A DNA stretch of 64,000 bases. Source: JADKAV01 sp041393775 (lineage in GTDB: Bacteria; Actinomycetota; Actinomycetes; S36-B12; UBA10799). Both the position numbers and the translations under genes were made by a program. The stretch is from positions 496,001 through 560,000 of the forward strand of contig JAWKJM010000003.1 of the NCBI GenBank assembly GCA_041393775.1. Reading direction: 5' to 3'. The notes beneath the pieces are model-generated. The model was not told where the DNA came from. It made no database searches and saw only the letters and a program-made list of their open reading frames with translations. Numbering within the stretch: position 1 is the stretch's first letter; each line of letters begins with the position of its first letter. This document shows positions 25,536 through 34,490 of the stretch, in pieces.

Positions 25536-28094
25536 GTGACACAGACACCAGACATCGACCGGATCGAGCCGGTCGAGCTGCAGGCAGAGATGCAGAAGTC
25601 CTACCTGGACTATGCGATGAGCGTCATCGTGGGACGTGCGCTACCGGACGTGCGCGACGGCTTGAAGCCGGTGCACCGCCGGATCCTCTACGCGATGTTC
25701 GACGGCGGCTACCGTCCGGACCGCGGCTTCTTCAAGTGCGCGTCAGTGGTCGGTGACGTGCTGGGCAGTTACCACCCGCACGGCGACAGCGCTGTCTACG
25801 ACGCGTTAGTGCGCATGGTGCAACCATGGGCGCTGCGGTATCCGTTGGTCTCCGGGCAGGGCAACTTCGGCTCGCCGGGCAACGACCCGGCTGCGGCCTA
25901 CCGGTACACAGAGTCCCGGCTGGCGCAGCTGGCCATGGAGATGGTGCGCGACATCGACGAGGAGACCGTCGACTTCAAGCCGAACTTCGACGGCCGCGCG
26001 CAGGAACCGGTGATCCTGCCCAGCCGGTTCCCCAACCTGCTGGTCAACGGCTCGTCGGGGATCGCGGTGGGGATGGCAACCAACATCCCGCCGCACAACC
26101 TGGGCGAGATCGCCGAAGGCGCACAGTGGGCGCTGGCCCATCCCGACGCCACCCGCGAGGAGCTGCTCGACGCCCTGATCGAGCGGGTCAAAGGCCCGGA
26201 CTTCCCGACCGGCGCGTACATCGTGGGTCGTGCGGGAATCGAGAGTGCTTACCGCACCGGCCGGGGCTCGATCATCATGCGCGGCGTGGTGGACATCGAG
26301 GAGGACGAGCGGGGGCGCACGTGTCTGGTCGTTACCGAGTTGCCCTATCAGGTGAACCCGGACACGCTCACCGCCAAGATCGCAGAATTGGCCGACGCCG
26401 GACGCATCACCGGTATCGCCGACCTGCGCGACGACTCCTCGAGCCGCACCGGGCAGCGCCTGGTGGTCGTGCTCAAGCGGGATGCGCAGCCACGGGTGGT
26501 GCTGTCGCAGCTGTACCGGCACACGCAATTGCAGGAGACGTTCGGCGCGAACATGCTGGCTCTGGTCGACGGGGTGCCCCGCACCCTGAGCCTGGACGCC
26601 TTCGTCATCAACTGGATCGACCACCAACTCGAGGTCATCCAGCGACGCACCGCCTACCGGCTGCGCAAGGCCGAGGAGCGCGCTCACATCCTGCGCGGCT
26701 ACCTGAAGGCGCTCGACGCGCTCGACGAGGTGATCGCGCTGATCCGCCGCTCGCCGACGGTCGAGGAGGCGCGCACCGGCCTGATGGAACTGCTCGACGT
26801 CGACGAGATCCAGGCGACTGCGATCCTGGACATGCAGTTGCGTCGGCTTGCCGCCCTCGAACGCCAGAAGATCGTCGATGAGGCCGCGGAACTGGAGCGG
26901 CTGATCGCCGACTACCAGGACATCCTGGCCACACCGGCCCGGCAGCGCGCGATCGTCAGCGAGGAACTCGCCGAGATCGTGCGGGTGCACGGCGACGAAC
27001 GGCGATCCCGGTTCATGCCCGCCGACGACCTCGGCAGCGAAGAGGACCTGATCCCGGTGCGCGACATCGTTGTCAGTATCACCGAGGGGGGGTACGCCAA
27101 ACGCACCGATCGGGTGATGTACCGGTCCCAGCGCCGTGGCGGCAGGGGTGTGCGGGGTGCGGCGTTGCAGCGCGACGACGTGGTGGAGCACTTCTTCGTG
27201 ACCTCCACGCACCACTGGCTGCTGTTCTTCACCAACCTCGGGCGCGTCTACCGGACGAAGGCGTACATGCTGCCGGAGACCGCGCGTGACGCCAAGGGCA
27301 GACATGTGGCGAATCTGCTGGCCTTCCAGCCCGATGAGCAGATCGCCGGGGTACTGGCGCTCAAGGATTATGACCAGGCACCGTACCTGGTGCTGGCCAC
27401 GAGGGACGGCCTGGTCAAGAAAACAGCGTTGACCGAGTACGACACCAACCGCACCGGCGGTCTGATTGCGATCAACCTGAAGGAGGGGGACGAACTCGTC
27501 TCCGCACGGTTGGTCGACGAGGCGGGCGAACTGATCATGGTCTCCGCGAAGGGGATGTCGACCCGGTTCGCCGCCGATTCCTTGCGAGCGATGGGCCGAG
27601 CGACCTCGGGTGTCATCGGCATGCGGTTCCGGGGCAGCGACCGCCTGCTGGCCATGGACACGGTCCGGGAGGGCAGCGACTTGGTCACGGTCACCGACGG
27701 CGGGTTCGCCAAACGTACGCCGCTGGAGGAGTGGTCGGCCAAGGGCCGCGGCGGTCTCGGTGTGCGGGCCATGCGCCTGGTGGAGGAGCGGGGCTCGCTG
27801 GTCGGGGCACTGGTGTGCCAGCAGACCGACTCGATCTTCGCCATCGCCAGCAACGGGGTGGTCATCCGCACGCCCGTGGCCGACATCCGGCAGACCGGCC
27901 GGGACACCATGGGCGTCAATCTGATGGGTCTGGCCGACGGGGTCAGCGTGGTAGCCGTCGCTCGGTCGTCGGCCGCAGACGACGCCGAGGCGCACGACGA
28001 GCCAACCGCTGATGAGGACCCCGGGACCGATGGCGCGGTGAGCGCGGGTGATGATGGAGAGTCGGTAGAGTCTTCCGACAGGACTGAGGAGTAA
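25536..28094 (+). CDS. gyrA: DNA gyrase subunit A
   Basis: 852-residue DNA-cleaving subunit. The catalytic Tyr is in AAAYRYTESRL, the quinolone-determining region in HPHGDSAVYDALVRM (with Ser at the usual resistance position), and the C-terminal pinwheel carries the GyrA box QRRGGRGV. The tail after the sixth blade is long and acidic (DDAEAHDEPTADEDPGTDG), which in other gyrases tunes supercoiling. GTG 25536 follows AAGGGAAT. Confidence 0.98.
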   Translation: MTQTPDIDRIEPVELQAEMQKSYLDYAMSVIVGRALPDVRDGLKPVHRRILYAMFDGGYRPDRGFFKCASVVGDVLGSYHPHGDSAVYDALVRMVQPWALRYPLVSGQGNFGSPGNDPAAAYRYTESRLAQLAMEMVRDIDEETVDFKPNFDGRAQEPVILPSRFPNLLVNGSSGIAVGMATNIPPHNLGEIAEGAQWALAHPDATREELLDALIERVKGPDFPTGAYIVGRAGIESAYRTGRGSIIMRGVVDIEEDERGRTCLVVTELPYQVNPDTLTAKIAELADAGRITGIADLRDDSSSRTGQRLVVVLKRDAQPRVVLSQLYRHTQLQETFGANMLALVDGVPRTLSLDAFVINWIDHQLEVIQRRTAYRLRKAEERAHILRGYLKALDALDEVIALIRRSPTVEEARTGLMELLDVDEIQATAILDMQLRRLAALERQKIVDEAAELERLIADYQDILATPARQRAIVSEELAEIVRVHGDERRSRFMPADDLGSEEDLIPVRDIVVSITEGGYAKRTDRVMYRSQRRGGRGVRGAALQRDDVVEHFFVTSTHHWLLFFTNLGRVYRTKAYMLPETARDAKGRHVANLLAFQPDEQIAGVLALKDYDQAPYLVLATRDGLVKKTALTEYDTNRTGGLIAINLKEGDELVSARLVDEAGELIMVSAKGMSTRFAADSLRAMGRATSGVIGMRFRGSDRLLAMDTVREGSDLVTVTDGGFAKRTPLEEWSAKGRGGLGVRAMRLVEERGSLVGALVCQQTDSIFAIASNGVVIRTPVADIRQTGRDTMGVNLMGLADGVSVVAVARSSAADDAEAHDEPTADEDPGTDGAVSAGDDGESVESSDRTEE

Positions 28095-28097
28095 CGC

Positions 28098-28490
28098 GTG
28101 ACATCTTCGACTGTGCCTCCGGCGACAGCTGCCAGCGCGGGTGTACGGGTCGCCTCGCTGCGTCTGCGCAGGATTGATCCGTGGAGTGCGATGAAGACGG
28201 GTTTCGTCTTCGCAGTCGGGCTCGGGATCATGTATGTCATCGCGTCGGTGCTGCTATACCTGTTCGCATCGGCCACCGGGGTGTTCGACTCGTTCAACAG
28301 CACCTTCTCCGAACTCAGTGGGACCAGCGGACCCTTCACCTTCGGCCTGGGCAATGTCTTGGCCGTTAGTGCAGTCTTCGCCGTGGTGGAGGTCGTCGTG
28401 ATGACGCTGATGTTCGCAGTGATCGCCATGCTCTACAACGCCTCGGCGGCCGTCACCGGAGGGGTGGGCGTGAAGTTGGCCGAGGACTGA
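28098..28490 (+). CDS. DUF3566 transmembrane protein
   Basis: 130 residues. A basic N-terminal segment (VASLRLRRIDPWSAMKTGFV) leads into two membrane helices (about 38-60 and 90-115). The family sits after gyrA in most actinobacteria (Rv0007 in M. tuberculosis), but its role is not known. GTG 28098 lies 3 nt after the gyrA stop with GAGGAG upstream, so it is in the gyrBA operon. Confidence 0.85.
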   Translation: MTSSTVPPATAASAGVRVASLRLRRIDPWSAMKTGFVFAVGLGIMYVIASVLLYLFASATGVFDSFNSTFSELSGTSGPFTFGLGNVLAVSAVFAVVEVVVMTLMFAVIAMLYNASAAVTGGVGVKLAED

Positions 28491-28522
28491 GGTTCCTGGC
28501 CCTGGAACCCATCCGGTACCCT
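28491..28522 (+). promoter_or_regulatory. Hairpin after DUF3566 gene and possible tRNA promoter
   Basis: GGTTCC (28491-28496) and GGAACC (28504-28509) form a short hairpin right after the stop codon but have no T-tract. TACCCT (28517-28522) is placed to start transcription a few bases before tRNA-Ile. Confidence 0.35.
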
Positions 28523-28536
28523 GAGTAGCAACCCAC

Positions 28537-28611
28537 GCGCCTATAGCTCAGCTCGGTTAGAGCGCTTCGCTGATAACGAAGAGGTCCCTGGTTCAAGTCC
28601 AGGTAGGCGCA
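28537..28611 (+). tRNA. ileT: tRNA-Ile (GAT anticodon)
   Basis: 75-nt tRNA. Acceptor GCGCCTA pairs with TAGGCGC; the anticodon loop CTGATAA reads GAT; the T-arm is CCTGG-TTCAAGT-CCAGG. The 3' CCA is not encoded. Ile-Ala tRNA genes after gyrA match the ileT-alaT order of mycobacteria. Confidence 0.97.
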
Positions 28612-28612
28612 C

Positions 28613-28738
28613 GTGAAGAAACTGATAATACTGGCGGCCATCGCCGCCGTCGGATATGCCGTGTACCGCCAATACTCCGCCAACCAGGCTGAGCAGGACT
28701 TGTGGAACGAGGCCACGCGGGACCTCGATCTGCGCTAG
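28613..28738 (+). CDS. DLW-39 family micropeptide
   Basis: A 41-residue protein: basic MKK start, a membrane helix (LIILAAIAAVGYAVY) and a conserved-looking tail containing QDLWNEATRDLDLR. The DLW motif and size match the small DLW-39 family annotated near these tRNAs in actinobacteria; function unknown. It begins 1 nt after the mature 3' end of tRNA-Ile and has no Shine-Dalgarno sequence, so cleavage of the tRNA precursor could create a nearly leaderless messenger. Confidence 0.8.
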   Translation: MKKLIILAAIAAVGYAVYRQYSANQAEQDLWNEATRDLDLR

Positions 28739-28748
28739 TCGCGCGCCG

Positions 28749-28821
28749 GGGGACGTAGCTCAACTGGCAGAGCACCGCCTTTGCAAGGCGGGGGTTAGGG
28801 GTTCAAGTCCCCTCGTCTCCA
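28749..28821 (+). tRNA. alaT: tRNA-Ala (TGC anticodon)
   Basis: 73-nt tRNA. Acceptor GGGGACG pairs with CGTCTCC (one G-U); anticodon loop TTTGCAA reads TGC; T-arm AGGGG-TTCAAGT-CCCCT. CCA is not encoded. Confidence 0.97.
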
Positions 28822-28888
28822 CGCGGAGGCACGACCATCGGCTGGCGGGTCATGTCCTCTTGAGGCCCGAGGCGTGGTAGGAGTCACC

Positions 28889-29272
28889 GTGCGCGGCACC
28901 AAACGGCGTTGGCTGCTCGAAGTGGTCCTCGCGCTGCTCGGAATCCAGGCCTTCTACGGCGGGATCCAATTGATCCGCGACGCCTTCGGACTGCCGGAGG
29001 ACTGGGTCGACGCCCTGCCGTTCGACTCATGGGTGATCCCGGGGGTGTTGCTGATGGCCCTGATCGGCGTGCCGTCGTTCGGCCTGCTGGGTATGCAGGT
29101 AGCCGGCAACCGTTGGGCTGATCGGCTGACTGCGGCGTTCGGGATCGGGGTCATGGCCTGGATCGTGGTGCAGGTCTTCTTCATCCCCCTCTTCTTCCTG
29201 CAGCCACTAGTCTTCGCGCTCGGGCTGCTGCTGACGGTGGTCGCGTGGTCGCGGATGCGGCTGAAGGACTGA
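28889..29272 (+). CDS. Uncharacterised four-helix membrane protein
   Basis: 127 residues with three to four hydrophobic helices (LLEVVLALLGIQAFYGGI, WVIPGVLLMALIGV, FGIGVMAWIVVQVFFIPL, LVFALGLLLTVVAW) and short loops. No family recognised. GTG 28889 is preferred over GTG 28874 because AGGAG lies 5 nt before it. Confidence 0.65.
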   Translation: MRGTKRRWLLEVVLALLGIQAFYGGIQLIRDAFGLPEDWVDALPFDSWVIPGVLLMALIGVPSFGLLGMQVAGNRWADRLTAAFGIGVMAWIVVQVFFIPLFFLQPLVFALGLLLTVVAWSRMRLKD

Positions 29273-29307
29273 CTCCCTCCGGGGGTGTCGTCGGGCGGCG
29301 GCGCCAC

Positions 29308-29313
29308 TAGCCT
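29308..29313 (+). promoter_or_regulatory. Predicted -10 of the AlkD-like gene (leaderless)
   Basis: TAGCCT ends 7 nt before ATG 29320; no Shine-Dalgarno sequence. Confidence 0.55.
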
Positions 29314-29319
29314 TCGGTC

Positions 29320-29973
29320 ATGGACCTCGTCGAGGACGTGCGGCACGCGCTGCGAAACTACGCAGATCCACAGAAGGCCCCCGGCATGCAGGCGTACATG
29401 AAGTCGGACATGCCGTTCCTCGGTGTGCAGAAGGCCGCCCGCACGAAGGCACTGAGACCGGTGTTCGCCGCGACCGGGTACGACCACGACACGTTGGTCG
29501 AGGCGGCCACCGGGTTGTGGGATGGCGCCGAGTACCGGGAGGAGCGATACGCGGCGCTGGCGCTGTTGCGGGTTCCCCGGTATCGCCGGATGATCACACC
29601 CGTCGACGAGCCCCTGCTGCGGCACCTCATCACGACCGGCGCCTGGTGGGACCTGGTCGATGAGGTCGCCACCAAACTCGTCGGGCCGCTGCGCGAGGGC
29701 CTGGACATCCGGGCCTGGGCGCACGACGACAACATCTGGATCCGGCGCGCGGCCATCATCTGCCAGGTCGGCCACAAAGGGCGGGCGACCGACCGAGACC
29801 TGCTGGCGGAGGTCATTGAGGCGAATCTCGGGGACCGGACCTTCTGGATCGCCAAGGCTATCGGCTGGGCCCTGCGCGACTACGCCTACGCCGAACCCTT
29901 GTGGGTCTCAGGGTTCGTGGCCGACCACGAACTGGCGCCGCTGTCTGCGCGTGAGGCCACCAAACACCTGTGA
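29320..29973 (+). CDS. DNA alkylation repair protein, AlkD-like
   Basis: 217-residue all-helical HEAT-like protein of the AlkC/AlkD glycosylase superfamily, which removes N3- and N7-alkylated purines. The AlkD-type aromatic/acidic residues appear as TTGAWWDLVDEVATKLVG (about 106-123) and FWIAKAIGWALRDYA (about 180-195), which correspond to the Trp-Asp-Trp set that contacts the lesion. Leaderless start at ATG 29320. Next gene begins 12 bp later with its own weak -10. Confidence 0.85.
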   Translation: MDLVEDVRHALRNYADPQKAPGMQAYMKSDMPFLGVQKAARTKALRPVFAATGYDHDTLVEAATGLWDGAEYREERYAALALLRVPRYRRMITPVDEPLLRHLITTGAWWDLVDEVATKLVGPLREGLDIRAWAHDDNIWIRRAAIICQVGHKGRATDRDLLAEVIEANLGDRTFWIAKAIGWALRDYAYAEPLWVSGFVADHELAPLSAREATKHL

Positions 29974-29985
29974 CAGGATCGGCGT

Positions 29986-30504
29986 ATGACTCAAGCGATC
30001 CTGCACACCAACCGTGGCGACATCCGTGTGAACCTGTTCGACAACCAGGCCCCGAAGACGGTGGCCAACTTCGTCGGGCTCGCCGACGGGTCGCAGGAGT
30101 GGACCGACCCCACAACCGGGAGGCCCGGCACCGGTCCGCTGTACACCGGCGTCATTTTCCACCGGGTGATCGGAGGCTTCATGATCCAGGGGGGATGTCC
30201 GCTCGGTACCGGCACCGGCGGCCCGGGCTACGAGTTCAACGACGAGTTCCACCCTGAACTGCAGTTCGATCGCCCGTACCTGCTGGCGATGGCCAACCGC
30301 GGGCCGGGCACCAACGGCTCGCAGTTCTTCATCACCGTGGGAAAGACGCCGCACCTGAACTTCAAGCACACCATCTTCGGAGAGGCCGCGGACCAGGCGA
30401 GCAGGGACGTGGTCGATGCGATCGCCACGACTCCGACCGACCGCAGGGACAAGCCCATCGAGGACGTCGTGATCGAATCGGTCGAGATCCTCGACACGCA
30501 GTGA
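29986..30504 (+). CDS. ppiA: Peptidyl-prolyl cis-trans isomerase (cyclophilin)
   Basis: 172-residue single-domain cytoplasmic cyclophilin; catalyses proline isomerisation. Signature residues include FHRVIGGFMIQGG, MANRGPGTNGSQFFI and HTIFGEA. No signal peptide. ATG 29986 has CAGGAT ending 7 nt upstream, so it may be leaderless. The rhomboid gene overlaps its stop (GTGA). Same locus as ppiA (Rv0009) in M. tuberculosis. Confidence 0.95.
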   Translation: MTQAILHTNRGDIRVNLFDNQAPKTVANFVGLADGSQEWTDPTTGRPGTGPLYTGVIFHRVIGGFMIQGGCPLGTGTGGPGYEFNDEFHPELQFDRPYLLAMANRGPGTNGSQFFITVGKTPHLNFKHTIFGEAADQASRDVVDAIATTPTDRRDKPIEDVVIESVEILDTQ

Positions 30505-31346
30505 GTACCCCTGAGCCGGCGCCAGTCTGCTATCGGCATCCGGACCGGCCGACCTGGATCAGATGCACCCGCTGTGACCGGCCGATCTGCCCCGAGTGCA
30601 TGATTCCGGCCGCAGTGGGATTCCAGTGCCCGCAGTGTGTGGCAGCCGGTCAGGCGACGGTGCGGGAACCACGGACCGTCTTCGGCGGCAGGATCACATC
30701 ATCGAGCACCGTGACGGTGTCGTTGATCGGGATCTGTTCGGCGGTCTTCCTCGTGCAGTTGCTGGTCGGCGTCAACGAGGTCGCCGGCAACTGGGGAATG
30801 TGGCCGGCGGCGGTCGCGATCAACGGGGAGTGGTTCCGGCTGCTCAGTTCTGTCTTCCTGCACGGAAGCCTGCTCCACCTGGCCTTCAACATGTATGTGC
30901 TCTACGTGCTCGGACCTCCTTTGGAACGACTGCTCGGCCACGCCCGATTCCTGATCCTGTTCCTGATCGCAGGCCTGGGTGGGGCGGCCGCGTCGTTCGC
31001 CTTCTCCAGCGTGAACACCGTCTCGGTGGGGGCCAGTGGCGCCATCTTCGGGTTGATGGGCGCGCTCGTGGTCGCCGGCCGGCACTTGAAGGCCGACATC
31101 ACCCAGGTGCTGGTGCTGATAGGGATCAACGTGATGATCGGGTTCATCGCTCCGGGAATCGACTGGCGGGCCCACCTCGGGGGACTTCTGACGGGTGCGG
31201 CCGTGGCGTTCGTGTTCTCCAAGGCCCCCGCCGGTCGCCAGCAGACACTGGTCCAAGTGGCGGGGTGCGCAGGGGTGGTGCTGGTGCTGGTCGCGGTGGT
31301 GCTGTGGCGGGCTGATCAGATCCGGCAGCTGATCCCGGTCGGGTGA
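30501..31346 (+). CDS. Rhomboid family intramembrane serine protease with N-terminal zinc finger
   Basis: 281 residues. Residues 9-50 form a Cys/His zinc-binding module (CYRHPDRPTWIRCTRC, then CPEC and CPQC) like a B-box/zinc ribbon. Six to seven membrane helices follow. Catalytic Ser is in GASGAIFG, catalytic His in the AHLGG segment of a later helix, and the HGSLLHLAFNMYVL motif is conserved. It would cut membrane-embedded substrates; none is known. Coupled to ppiA. Confidence 0.9.
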   Translation: MSTPEPAPVCYRHPDRPTWIRCTRCDRPICPECMIPAAVGFQCPQCVAAGQATVREPRTVFGGRITSSSTVTVSLIGICSAVFLVQLLVGVNEVAGNWGMWPAAVAINGEWFRLLSSVFLHGSLLHLAFNMYVLYVLGPPLERLLGHARFLILFLIAGLGGAAASFAFSSVNTVSVGASGAIFGLMGALVVAGRHLKADITQVLVLIGINVMIGFIAPGIDWRAHLGGLLTGAAVAFVFSKAPAGRQQTLVQVAGCAGVVLVLVAVVLWRADQIRQLIPVG

Positions 31347-31403
31347 CGGCTGCGGTCGGTGGTACCAGGCACGAGACAGGGTGCAGGGCCCTCGACAACT
31401 CAA

Positions 31404-31419
31404 GTTACTTGCCAGTAAC
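31404..31419. promoter_or_regulatory. Inverted repeat operator at the thiolase promoter
   Basis: GTTACT-TGCC-AGTAAC, a perfect 6-bp-arm palindrome. It overlaps TAACAT (31416-31421), the likely -10, which ends 7 nt before ATG 31429. The geometry suits repression by a TetR-type dimer; the regulator is not in the window. Confidence 0.6.
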
Positions 31420-31428
31420 ATACTCTCC

Positions 31429-32577
<1,149 letters not shown>

Positions 32578-32602
32578 ATCGCACCGGACCGGCTGCACTG
32601 AG

Positions 32603-32611
32603 TTATCCACA
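32603..32611 (+). promoter_or_regulatory. Isolated DnaA box between thiolase and crgA
   Basis: Perfect TTATCCACA in a 71-bp gap between convergent genes, 12 kb from oriC. It may be a DnaA titration or regulatory site. Confidence 0.6.
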
Positions 32612-32648
32612 GGTTTGTCCCCACCTGGGGAGAACTACAGACGTGTGA

Positions 32649-32900
32649 TTAGCGCCACTTGGTGGACACGACGAAGCCGAGTCCGATAAGGACGAATCCG
32701 CCCACGAGATTCCAGAATCCGAGGTCACCCAGAATCGGCGCCTCGGGCGCGATGTACCACGCGCAGACCCACAGCAGCCCGAGCACGAAGAGCGCGATCA
32801 TCAGCGGGGCCACCCAGCGGGGACTGCCGATCTGGACGGCTTTGCGTTTGTCACCCGGCGTCGACGTCGACTCCTTGCGGCGGGAACGGGATTCAGGCAC
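32649..32900 (-). CDS. crgA: Cell division protein CrgA
   Basis: 83 residues: a basic N-terminal tail (ESRSRRKES, KRKAVQ) followed by SPRWVAPLMIALFVLGLLWV and a second membrane helix, WNLVGGFVLIGLGFVVSTKWR, ending as CrgA proteins do. CrgA coordinates FtsZ-ring and septal wall synthesis in actinobacteria and is found near pknB/pabA (Rv0011c). GTG 32900 is leaderless: TAAAGT (32908-32913, minus) ends 7 nt away. Divergent from the DUF881 gene. Confidence 0.93.
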   Translation of the reverse strand: MPESRSRRKESTSTPGDKRKAVQIGSPRWVAPLMIALFVLGLLWVCAWYIAPEAPILGDLGFWNLVGGFVLIGLGFVVSTKWR

Positions 32901-32907
32901 GAACGCA

Positions 32908-32927
32908 ACTTTACCCCCACGTAGGGT
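32908..32927. promoter_or_regulatory. Divergent -10 elements of crgA and the DUF881 gene
   Basis: TAAAGT on the minus strand (32908-32913) and TAGGGT on the plus strand (32922-32927), each 6-7 nt from its start codon. The two leaderless promoters are packed in a 33-bp intergenic region. Confidence 0.55.
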
Positions 32928-32933
32928 GGATCC

Positions 32934-33656
32934 GTGAACGTGCGTTGGTGGGCAGTGCTGGCCGCGGCAGGGTTCGCCGCCGCCGGGTTCATGTTTGCCG
33001 CCAGCGCCCACACCGCCGCGGGCACCAATCTGCGCAGTGACACCGCCGCGCTGAAGGACGTGGTCGCCGGTGAGGCGGCAGTCGTCGATCGCCGCCAGAA
33101 CGAAGTCAGCCAACTGCAGGAGCGGGTGGAGGTGCTGACCCGCGATCAGGAAGGGACGGCCGCAGCCCGCGCGCAAGGTGCCATCGACAGACTGAGCCAG
33201 CCGGTGGGATTGCTCCCGCTGACCGGTCCGGGTGTGACTGTCGCGCTCAGCGATGCCAGTCCGGAGGGCAACGAAGAAGCCAACCCGGATGACCTCGTCG
33301 TGCACCAGCAGGACCTGCAGGCGGTGATCAATGCCATGTGGCGGGCCGGCGCGGTGGGCATCCAGGTGATGGACCAGCGACTCATCAACACCAGTGCGGT
33401 GCGGTGTGTCGGGAACACACTGATCCTCCAGGGCCGGGTCTATTCACCACCTTTTGTCGTGACAGGTATCGGTGACCAGGCACAGATCGAACGGGAACTG
33501 GCCCATGACGACTACCTGCGGGGATTCCAGGCGGCGGTCGAGTTCTTCGGTCTGGGATATGAGCAGAGCCGGGATGACTCGGTCACGATCCCGGGGTTCG
33601 ACGGCCCCTTGAACATCAACAATGCCACCCCGATCCCGGACAAGGAGGAGGGGTAA
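32934..33656 (+). CDS. DUF881 family protein
   Basis: 240 residues: N-terminal membrane anchor (WWAVLAAAGFAAAGFMFAAS), a coiled-coil stretch (about 45-85, EVSQLQERVEVL), then a DUF881 domain with LTGPGVTVALSD, DLQAVINAMWRAGA and CVGNTLILQGRVYSPPF. The family occurs next to crgA in mycobacteria (Rv0012) and near division genes in Gram-positives. Role unknown; division or wall scaffolding is inferred from context. Its stop TAA shares a base with the pabA ATG. Confidence 0.88.
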   Translation: MNVRWWAVLAAAGFAAAGFMFAASAHTAAGTNLRSDTAALKDVVAGEAAVVDRRQNEVSQLQERVEVLTRDQEGTAAARAQGAIDRLSQPVGLLPLTGPGVTVALSDASPEGNEEANPDDLVVHQQDLQAVINAMWRAGAVGIQVMDQRLINTSAVRCVGNTLILQGRVYSPPFVVTGIGDQAQIERELAHDDYLRGFQAAVEFFGLGYEQSRDDSVTIPGFDGPLNINNATPIPDKEEG

Positions 33657-34273
33657 TGACCATTCTCGTCATCGACAACTACGACAGTTTCGTCTACAAC
33701 CTCGTGCAGTATCTCGGGCAGTTGCAGGTCGAGTGCGAAGTGTTCCGCAACGATCAGGTGCACCTCGATGCAGTGGCGGGATACGAGGGGATCCTGCTCT
33801 CCCCCGGTCCCGGGACTCCCGACCAGGCCGGGATCTGCATGGACCTGATCCGCCGGTACGCGGGCGAGATACCGATCTTCGGTGTCTGCCTGGGGCATCA
33901 GGCGATCGCGGAGGTCTTCGGCGCGACCGTGAGCCGTGCCCCGGAGTTGTTGCATGGGAAGACCTCCCTGGTCGAGCACGACGGCCGGGGTGTCTTCGCC
34001 GGCCTGCCGAACCCGATGTCGGCCACCCGGTACCACTCGCTGGCGGTCGAACCGGCCACCGTGCCGGCGCAGCTGGAGGTCAGCGCCCGCACGCCGGGCG
34101 GGGTCATCATGGGGCTGCGGCACCGCGAACTGGCAGTGGAAGGCGTTCAGTTCCATCCCGAATCGGTGCTCACCGAAGGTGGTCACCGGATGCTGGCCAA
34201 TTGGCTGGGGACCTGCGGGGACACCGATGCGGTGCGACGCAGTGAAGGGTTGTCCCCGGTCGTCGGCAACTAG
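33656..34273 (+). CDS. pabA: Aminodeoxychorismate/anthranilate synthase glutamine amidotransferase
   Basis: 205-residue class I glutamine amidotransferase. The nucleophile Cys78 lies in FGVCLGHQAIAE, and the His-Glu pair in VQFHPESVL; the start reads ILVIDNYDSFVYNLVQYLG. It supplies ammonia to aminodeoxychorismate synthase (folate) and/or anthranilate synthase (tryptophan). It stands alone without pabB/trpE, as in other actinobacteria (named trpG in M. tuberculosis). GAGGAGGGG precedes ATG 33656. The stop TAG shares the palindrome CTAG with a convergent small ORF. Confidence 0.93.
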   Translation: MTILVIDNYDSFVYNLVQYLGQLQVECEVFRNDQVHLDAVAGYEGILLSPGPGTPDQAGICMDLIRRYAGEIPIFGVCLGHQAIAEVFGATVSRAPELLHGKTSLVEHDGRGVFAGLPNPMSATRYHSLAVEPATVPAQLEVSARTPGGVIMGLRHRELAVEGVQFHPESVLTEGGHRMLANWLGTCGDTDAVRRSEGLSPVVGN

Positions 34274-34425
34274 GTCCAGTAGGAGTACACGACGTTCCCG
34301 GCTCGCTCTTCCGCCCCCGGAACCAGATGCGGCGGATCTTCCTCCGGGCGCACCGTGCGCGAGTGGCGCGGCTGCCAGGCGGCCGGCCGGGGGGTTTGTG
34401 ACCGCACTTCGTGATCCGTGACCAT
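34270..34425 (-). CDS. Candidate small protein convergent with pabA
   Basis: A 51-residue frame from ATG 34425 to TAG 34270, sequence beginning MVTDHEVRSQTPRPAAWQPR and ending GNVVYSYWT. About 80% of third codon positions are G or C, like the neighbours. The stop overlaps the pabA stop in CTAG, so the two genes would be convergent with interlocked stops. There is no Shine-Dalgarno or good -10, and no family was recognised. It may be a real small protein or a chance frame. Confidence 0.35.
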   Translation of the reverse strand: MVTDHEVRSQTPRPAAWQPRHSRTVRPEEDPPHLVPGAEERAGNVVYSYWT

Positions 34426-34490
34426 GGTGGCACGCGGGTCTGGCCTCGGATCCGGACTAGGTGTGCGTCTCGCTGAGAATGGCGGGCACG

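Noticed and set aside
25806..27995. A 729-codon open frame on the minus strand opposite gyrA
   Set aside because: It is a shadow of gyrA in GC-rich DNA: low-complexity His/Gln/Arg-rich translation, no domains and no start signals. Similar long antisense frames opposite aminotransferase, fadA, jetC and pbpA were discarded for the same reason.
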